A stretch of 64,000 nt of DNA from Primulina eburnea (taxonomy: Eukaryota; Streptophyta; Magnoliopsida; Lamiales; Gesneriaceae), in the NCBI RefSeq assembly GCF_022965805.1, contig NW_027330914.1, positions 1 to 64,000 of the forward strand, written 5' to 3'. Both the position numbers and the translations under genes were made by a program. The notes under the pieces were generated by a model, which saw nothing but the letters and a program-made list of their open reading frames with translations, did not search any database and was not told the origin of the DNA. Position 1 is the stretch's first letter. Each line of letters starts with the position of its first letter. Positions 61,508 to 64,000 of this stretch are shown here, piece by piece.

Positions 61508-63456
61508 TACAGAATGAATTGGAAGATCAGTAGAAGAATATCGACCAGGAGTTACATCTGATTTAGTGTTTCTCTTTGGCATGTTTCAGTATATTCAGAG
61601 ATGTTCTGATGATTCTATGCTTATTCTATCTATGAGATTTTGATATATTTACAACATCTGATTGATTGAATCTAATATCTGAAGATTGTATTGAACATTC
61701 TGAGAACTGTAATGATTGTATACAGAAATTGTTCAGATAAGAATCTTGCTTGAAACAGATTGTATTCAGAATATGCGTTATCTGAAATTAGTATACAGAT
61801 TGATTTTGATACAGTTGAGATTTCGATCAGTGGTTGATAAGATACCGAGATCAGAAAGACCAGAAATATCAGAAATGTCAGAATTGTCATAAATGTATTT
61901 TGTCTGATTTGGCAGATTATCTTATTCGACTGTTGCTTTATATCTGCTGAGTATTTTTATTGCTCTAAATCAGTATTTGAGACATCTTATATTGTTTTGG
62001 GGAGCGTATTTTATTTGCAGATGAGATATACCAGTTGATCAGAATGGCATGAAGATATTTACCAGAAATCCTTACTTTATGAGTTCATTGAACTCACTAG
62101 ATCTGTATAGGATATTGATATTTCGTCTCTGATTGATATTACTTTTGTTTGAATCCGTATATGCTACAGATTATTGTGAACCGGGGAGAGTTACAGTAAT
62201 TCAGAAATGCGATCAGAATGTTCAGAACTAGATTTCAAGAATCAGAGCCGAGTAACAGATATGTGATCTTGTGTTGCGTATGAGATTGATTATCTGGTGA
62301 TGTCAGATGTGTCAGAATTGTACAGTTGAGCTTGATATCAATAGTCAGAGCCGAATACCAGGTAGGTATATTTTCTTTCATTTATGTTATTAACTGATTT
62401 GTTTATACTGAATACTTTGAATCAGACATCACAAGTAGGGTCAGAAATGTACCGTAGTGGATTCAGTTTTCAGTTTGATGATTGAGAATGAATGATATTC
62501 GAACAGACAGTTTTGGTATAGACAGGTTAGATCAGTTATGGCAGAGTTTATACGGAAATGTTGACAGAAATTATACTGATATGTCTGAATTGCTAACAGA
62601 AAAGAAAGAAAGATAGAAATCAGAAGATTTATTACAGAATTGTATAGTTCTAAATAGTAATGAGAGTACATTTCTATGGCTTTCGTAATGACAGTACCGT
62701 CATTTTTTTTTACAGATTGTAAGATGATATGATTATGATTGCCAGATTGGTCAATCTATATCTATTGTTTTGTACCAGATAACGTGCAAACATGACCAAA
62801 TGACACAGATTGGTGTCAGAGAAGTGGTCAGAAAGATTAGAATACCACAGTAGATTATGTCAGATTGTGATTTTGCTGGAGTTTGTATTCGTGACAGAAT
62901 AATTCATAAACTCTCTCGTAGATGGTTTTACAGAGTGACAGACCGTCAGAATGAGTTATCCAGATATTAGAAGATTTTGGTACAGCCTTAGTGCTGGATG
63001 TTAGCACTAGTTGATATGACTTATATCACTGCATGACAATACCTATCAGCCTACTAGATTGGTAATAAGATAGTTATAGATAAGGCAGTATACAGTGAAT
63101 ACTACAGATTTCTTTTGAAGAAAATTCGAAGGAAAATGAAGTTAGTTCAGAAAGAACAGATGTCATTAACCAACATCGGATGATGACGATTGGTAGTCGC
63201 AGCTAAAGATTGTATATGTCTTTGTTTGAGGTAAACAGATTTGATAACAGCTGATGATACTGATATGTGATAAGCTGTAGATTGATTTATACGGATGTTG
63301 TATAGCCAGTATGATGAGATTGATTTTGTCAGAACTAGTTTGAGGGGTATTATGACATTATACTTCGTGAATTCTTATTCCAGACTGGAATCAGATATTT
63401 GAGTTTTCGTTTAAACTCTGTACGCATTTCTTCTAATATATCTGAATTGATTGTTG
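61508..63456 (+). pseudogene. Element 4 RT-RNase H-integrase remains
   Basis: About 1.9 kb without a usable reading frame. RT and RNase H cannot be recognised. Patches of nucleotide similarity to element 3 integrase are visible: ~62200-62310 (before the zinc finger), ~62665-62690 (start of the catalytic core, where the Asp codon reads as Ala), ~62740 (DRLTKS region), ~62860 (second Asp region) and ~62930-62980 (DGQSE region). Decay is too heavy to give domain limits. Confidence 0.6.
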
Positions 63457-63476
63457 TGAGTTCGAGGACGAACTCA
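63457..63476 (+). promoter_or_regulatory. Conserved hairpin upstream of the PPT, element 4
   Basis: TGAGTTCGAGGACGAACTCA, an 8-bp stem with AGGA loop. It is intact although the surrounding pol is ruined. Confidence 0.6.
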
Positions 63477-63481
63477 GATCT

Positions 63482-63495
63482 AAGAGGGGGAGAAA
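63482..63495 (+). promoter_or_regulatory. Element 4 polypurine tract
   Basis: AAGAGGGGGAGAAA, identical to that of element 3, directly before TGTAATACCCGAG. Confidence 0.88.
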
Positions 63496-64000
63496 TGTAA
63501 TACCCGAGATTTAATTACTGTAATCAGATGTTGATTAATTGACATAATTGAGGTTATAGGAGCTCAAGTGACGAAGCCGGGCGTTGGTGTATTTTACACC
63601 AAGATGTTCGACCGAACATCTCAAGATGTTCGACCGAACATCTCGCGCCCGAGCGGTAAATTATATCCGCCCGAGCGCGCTTGAATAATTTGTGAGGGCC
63701 GAGAGTTCTCCGCCCGAGCGGAAACTTTTGTCCGCCCGAGCGAGAAACGTGCAGCTTGAAAGGCGAGCCACTTGGCCTATTGCATGTTCGTGTGTATATA
63801 TATATATATATATACATGCAAGATTTCTTGGGGAATTCAGAGGGAAACCGAGGGAAGCTCTTGATTTTGATTGAAGATTTTGACAATCTGTCCGTCTGTT
63901 TTTGAATCCGATTACGGTATTGAGTTCCTAGCAACGCAGGCTTCATTTGGCCGTAAGTTTTGTTACGTTTTGAGATGTTTTGAAAATATGATATTGCTAG
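63496..64000 (+). repeat. Element 4 3' LTR, start only
   Basis: Starts TGTAATACCCGAG and runs to the window end. It contains two copies of the palindrome GATGTTCGACCGAACATC (63603-63620, 63625-63642), then CCGCCCGAGCG stem-loop repeats (about 63645-63745), then (TA)10 at 63795-63814. The order is the same as in element 3: GC-rich inverted repeats followed by a TA tract. Confidence 0.85.

Larger units (their letters stand above)
58867..64000 (+). mobile_element. Element 4: old, truncated relative of element 3
   Basis: A 5'-truncated LTR (58867-59544), PBS, decayed gag, very decayed pol, hairpin, PPT, and the start of a 3' LTR that runs out of the window. LTR 3' end, gag, the region after the protease and integrase fragments can all be aligned by eye with element 3, but with many substitutions and indels. 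It is a related but distinct and much older insertion. Its 5' TSD is lost; the 3' one is outside the window. Confidence 0.85.

Noticed and set aside
61672..62671. Minus-strand frames of 72-76 codons in the decayed part of element 4
   Set aside because: AT-rich chance frames; plus-strand similarity to integrase is the better reading.

Overview
The window looks like nuclear DNA of a flowering plant, probably from a pericentromeric or other heterochromatic region. No host gene, tRNA, rRNA or CRISPR array was seen. Everything recognisable is either a satellite array or Ty3/gypsy LTR retrotransposons. The plant assignment rests on the chromovirus domain order, on primer-binding sites matching initiator tRNA-Met, and on the LTR termini. 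I cannot name the species.

Layout: satellite block 1 (1-14043); a Tekay/Del-like chromovirus, element 1 (14044-21883); satellite block 2 (21884-36106); a near-identical element 2 (36107-43946); satellite block 3 (43947-48866); a different, older chromovirus, element 3 (48867-57477); satellite block 4 (57478-58866); and a truncated, decayed relative of element 3, element 4 (58867 to the window end). All satellite monomers and all four elements share the plus orientation.

The main finding is what the satellite is made of. Its ~200-bp monomer is a fragment of a Ty3/gypsy integrase gene. It keeps the start of the catalytic core and the HPQTDGQTE region, but has lost roughly 54 residues between them, including the second catalytic Asp. 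The two halves lie one base out of frame, and the fragment repeats head to tail about 170 times. The array shows nested periods: 5-mer (~1,001 bp), 17-mer (3,404 bp) and 29-mer (~5,807 bp).

On top of this lies a 22,063-bp tandem duplication (copy A up to ~23603, copy B ~23604-45665). It copied element 1 together with its satellite flanks. Elements 1 and 2 share the same target-site duplication and the same nonsense codon in reverse transcriptase, so they come from one insertion event, not two.

Inferred order of events: integrase fragment formed and amplified; HORs formed; element 3 inserted (LTRs ~1% diverged); element 1 inserted (one LTR difference predates the duplication); 22-kb duplication; 3.4-kb expansion in copy A. 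Assembly error in such repetitive sequence is the main alternative to the very recent duplications.
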